Shown here: positions 62,298 through 64,000 of the stretch, one piece after another
How the letters are laid out: each line of letters opens with the position of its first letter
Numbering within the stretch: position 1 is the stretch's first letter
Assembly: GCF_937888285.1 (NCBI RefSeq)
Contig: NZ_CALART010000109.1
Location: 72,297-136,296 of the forward strand
Direction of reading: 5' to 3'
DNA: 64,000 nucleotides
Source of the DNA: an uncultured Aquimonas sp.
Lineage (GTDB): Bacteria; Pseudomonadota; Gammaproteobacteria; Xanthomonadales; Xanthomonadaceae
Notes under the pieces: model-generated
Told to the model about the DNA's origin: nothing
The model's database searches: none
The model's input: the letters and a program-made list of their open reading frames with translations, nothing else
Position numbers and translations under genes: made by a program

Positions 62298-63791
62298 CTA
62301 CTTGACCCCGTGCATCAGGCGGTTGATCAGGGGCGCGATCAGGAACAGCAGCACGCCGGCACCGGCGAGCGACCAGAACCCGAAGGTATAGCCGGTCAAG
62401 GCCGAGGAGGTGGTCATGCCGCCCTCGCCGCTGACGAAACCGGCGAAGATGCCGGACAGGTTGTTGCCAATCGCGATCGACAGGAACCAGCAGCCCATCG
62501 CCATGCCGGCCAGGCGCGCAGGCGCGAGTTTGGTGGTCATCGACAGGCCGATCGGCGACAGGCAGAGCTCACCGATCGACTGGATGACGTAAACCATGAA
62601 CAGAGTCCAGAACGGGATCTTGCCGGCGTCGTCGACCATGCTCGACAGCGCCACCATCAGCAGCAGGAACGCCAGCCCGTTGAAGATCAGACCAAGGCCG
62701 AACTTGCGCGGGATCGATGGATTGATGCGACCCAGCCGCACCCACAGCCAGGCCATGATCGGCGCAAAGGTGATGATGGCGACCGAGTTCACCGACTGGA
62801 ACCAGGCCACCGGGAACTCCCAGCCGCCAAGATCGCGATCCACGATGCGATCGGCCAGGAAGTTGAACGAGCTGCCCGCCTGCTCGAAGAACATCCAGAA
62901 CATCACATTGAAGAAGAAGATCAGCAGCATCGCCACGACCTTGTCGCGGGCGACCTTGCCCTCGCGCGCGCCCTCCACCACGAGCATGCCCGCGGGAATC
63001 AGGAACAGCGCCATCAGCACCGCCTGCAGCGCGCTGGCCGAGATGGTCAGCAGGAAGTAGAACATCGGGATGCCGATCAACAGGCCGCCCAGGGCGACCA
63101 TTGCCGTGCGGCCCATGCCCTGGGCGTCTTCCGGCGGCAGGCCCACGCCCTGCAGCTGCGAGCGCCCGAACCAGAACCAGAACAGGCTGAGCACCATGCC
63201 GACGCCGGCGGAGATGAAGACGACCTGGTAGGAGGGCATGCCCGAGCTGCCGAACACGCGTTCGGCGAGGATCTGGGTCACCACAGGCGCGATCATCGCG
63301 CCGAGGTTGATGCCCATGTAGAAGATGGTGAAGCCGGAATCGCGGCGCTCATCGGCCTGCGAGTACAGCTTGCCGACCATGGTCGAGATGATCGGCTTGA
63401 ACATGCCGTTGCCCACGATGATCGTGGCAAGGCCCAGGCGGAAAAGCGTCTCGCTGGGCAAGGCCAGCATGAATAGTCCGGCCGCCATGATCACCGCGCC
63501 AAGCAGGATCGATCGTTGGAAGCCGATCAGCTTGTCGGCGATGTATCCACCGAAGATCGCACCTGCATACACCAGCGCCAGATAAGCACCGTAGAGCTCA
63601 CTGGCCGGACGCTCACCAGCGGCATCGCCGCCATGGAACTGCGCGACCACATACAAGACCATTGCCCAGCGGATGCCGTAAAACGCGAAGCGTTCCCAGA
63701 ACTCCGACATGAAGAGCATCCACAAGGGGCGTGGATGCCCCATGAGCTGCGGAAACTCGGGTACAGCCTCGGTACGAGACGATGCGGACAT
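62298..63791 (-). CDS. POT family proton-dependent oligopeptide transporter
   Basis: A 497-residue inner-membrane symporter that should import di- and tripeptides with protons. The PTR2 signatures are present: SEFWERFAFYGIRWAMVLYV in helix 1 (an ExxERFxYY-like motif with FAFYG) and FTIFYMGINLGAMIAP in the helix 5 region, with SIGELCLSPIGLSMTTKLAP near helix 10. The chosen ATG at 63791 has AGGGGGAT upstream; an in-frame start at 63866 is less likely. With the secreted and periplasmic peptidases in the window it fits a peptide-feeding lifestyle. Confidence 0.92.
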   Translation of the reverse strand: MSASSRTEAVPEFPQLMGHPRPLWMLFMSEFWERFAFYGIRWAMVLYVVAQFHGGDAAGERPASELYGAYLALVYAGAIFGGYIADKLIGFQRSILLGAVIMAAGLFMLALPSETLFRLGLATIIVGNGMFKPIISTMVGKLYSQADERRDSGFTIFYMGINLGAMIAPVVTQILAERVFGSSGMPSYQVVFISAGVGMVLSLFWFWFGRSQLQGVGLPPEDAQGMGRTAMVALGGLLIGIPMFYFLLTISASALQAVLMALFLIPAGMLVVEGAREGKVARDKVVAMLLIFFFNVMFWMFFEQAGSSFNFLADRIVDRDLGGWEFPVAWFQSVNSVAIITFAPIMAWLWVRLGRINPSIPRKFGLGLIFNGLAFLLLMVALSSMVDDAGKIPFWTLFMVYVIQSIGELCLSPIGLSMTTKLAPARLAGMAMGCWFLSIAIGNNLSGIFAGFVSGEGGMTTSSALTGYTFGFWSLAGAGVLLFLIAPLINRLMHGVK

Positions 63792-64000
63792 TCGATCCCC
63801 CTGTGGGCGTGGCGCGTGTGCCTGGAGCGGCTTCAAAGGGCCTGCGGATCGCGACAGCGTTCGCAAGCGGCCGCGAAGCTTCTGCGCTCCGATCGACAGA
63901 TGTCAAATTCGCGTGAGGAGACGGCGGGTTCGCCGGGTCCTGGATTCAGAGGGTGTTGACAAATTAGGTGGTCAGGCGTCGAAGCAGCATCCGCGCCTCG

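Overview
The window is high-GC chromosomal DNA from a gammaproteobacterium, most likely of the order Lysobacterales (Xanthomonadales). Three things point there: the gene order DUF2066 - CDP-alcohol phosphatidyltransferase - AI-2E permease - hda facing purM - purN - DUF3108, large TonB-dependent receptors, and abundant interspersed palindromic repeats. I assign the order by inference from gene content, not by a search. No rRNA or tRNA genes, CRISPR arrays or complete insertion sequences were seen.

Layout. 1-13.4 kb: housekeeping and metabolic genes (pntA fragment, DUF1631 protein, nitroreductase, 5'-3' exonuclease, periplasmic propeller protein, Nudix hydrolase, FAD oxidoreductase with fumarylacetoacetase-family hydrolase, S9 peptidase). 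13.4-21.4 kb: isoaspartyl dipeptidase, YfcC-type transporter, TonB-dependent receptor and a secreted S51 (cyanophycinase-like) peptidase. Together these look like an uptake and hydrolysis locus for beta-aspartyl peptides such as cyanophycin. 21.4-28.4 kb: a probable operon of M1 aminopeptidase, alpha/beta hydrolase and a transmembrane Ser/Thr kinase with TPR repeats. 29-34.2 kb: ubiE, an SLC13-type permease with an ElaA acetyltransferase, a Rieske protein and a REP-associated tyrosine transposase (RAYT) lying among its probable target repeats. 34.6-47.4 kb: type IV pilus block, all on the minus strand (fimT-pilV-pilW-pilX-pilY1-pilE, pilA, pilB-pilC-pilD). 48-58.7 kb: a TlpA-type thioredoxin protein, purE-purK, a Trm112-like protein, the hda operon and purM-purN-DUF3108. 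59.3-63.8 kb: three transporters (MFS, YfcC, POT).

The most unusual aspect is the repeat content. A composite element of about 106 bp recurs throughout. It has two imperfect hairpins, each bordered by GTAG on its inner side, with a nearly constant 77-78 bp from the start of the first to the GTAG of the second. The hairpin loop is conserved, but the stems occur in several versions whose two arms change together. Copies form tandem arrays with periods of 264, 198, 56, 243 and 105 bp. The 105-bp array lies inside the thioredoxin gene, where it adds a repeated 35-residue linker without breaking the frame. Other families are a GGTGGGCC/GGCCCACC palindrome bordered by ATAG or CTAG, a Pseudomonas-like GTAGGAGCGAGC repeat, CCCCTCTCCC/GGGAGAGGGG hairpins and GGGATTG heptamer arrays with G-quadruplex character.
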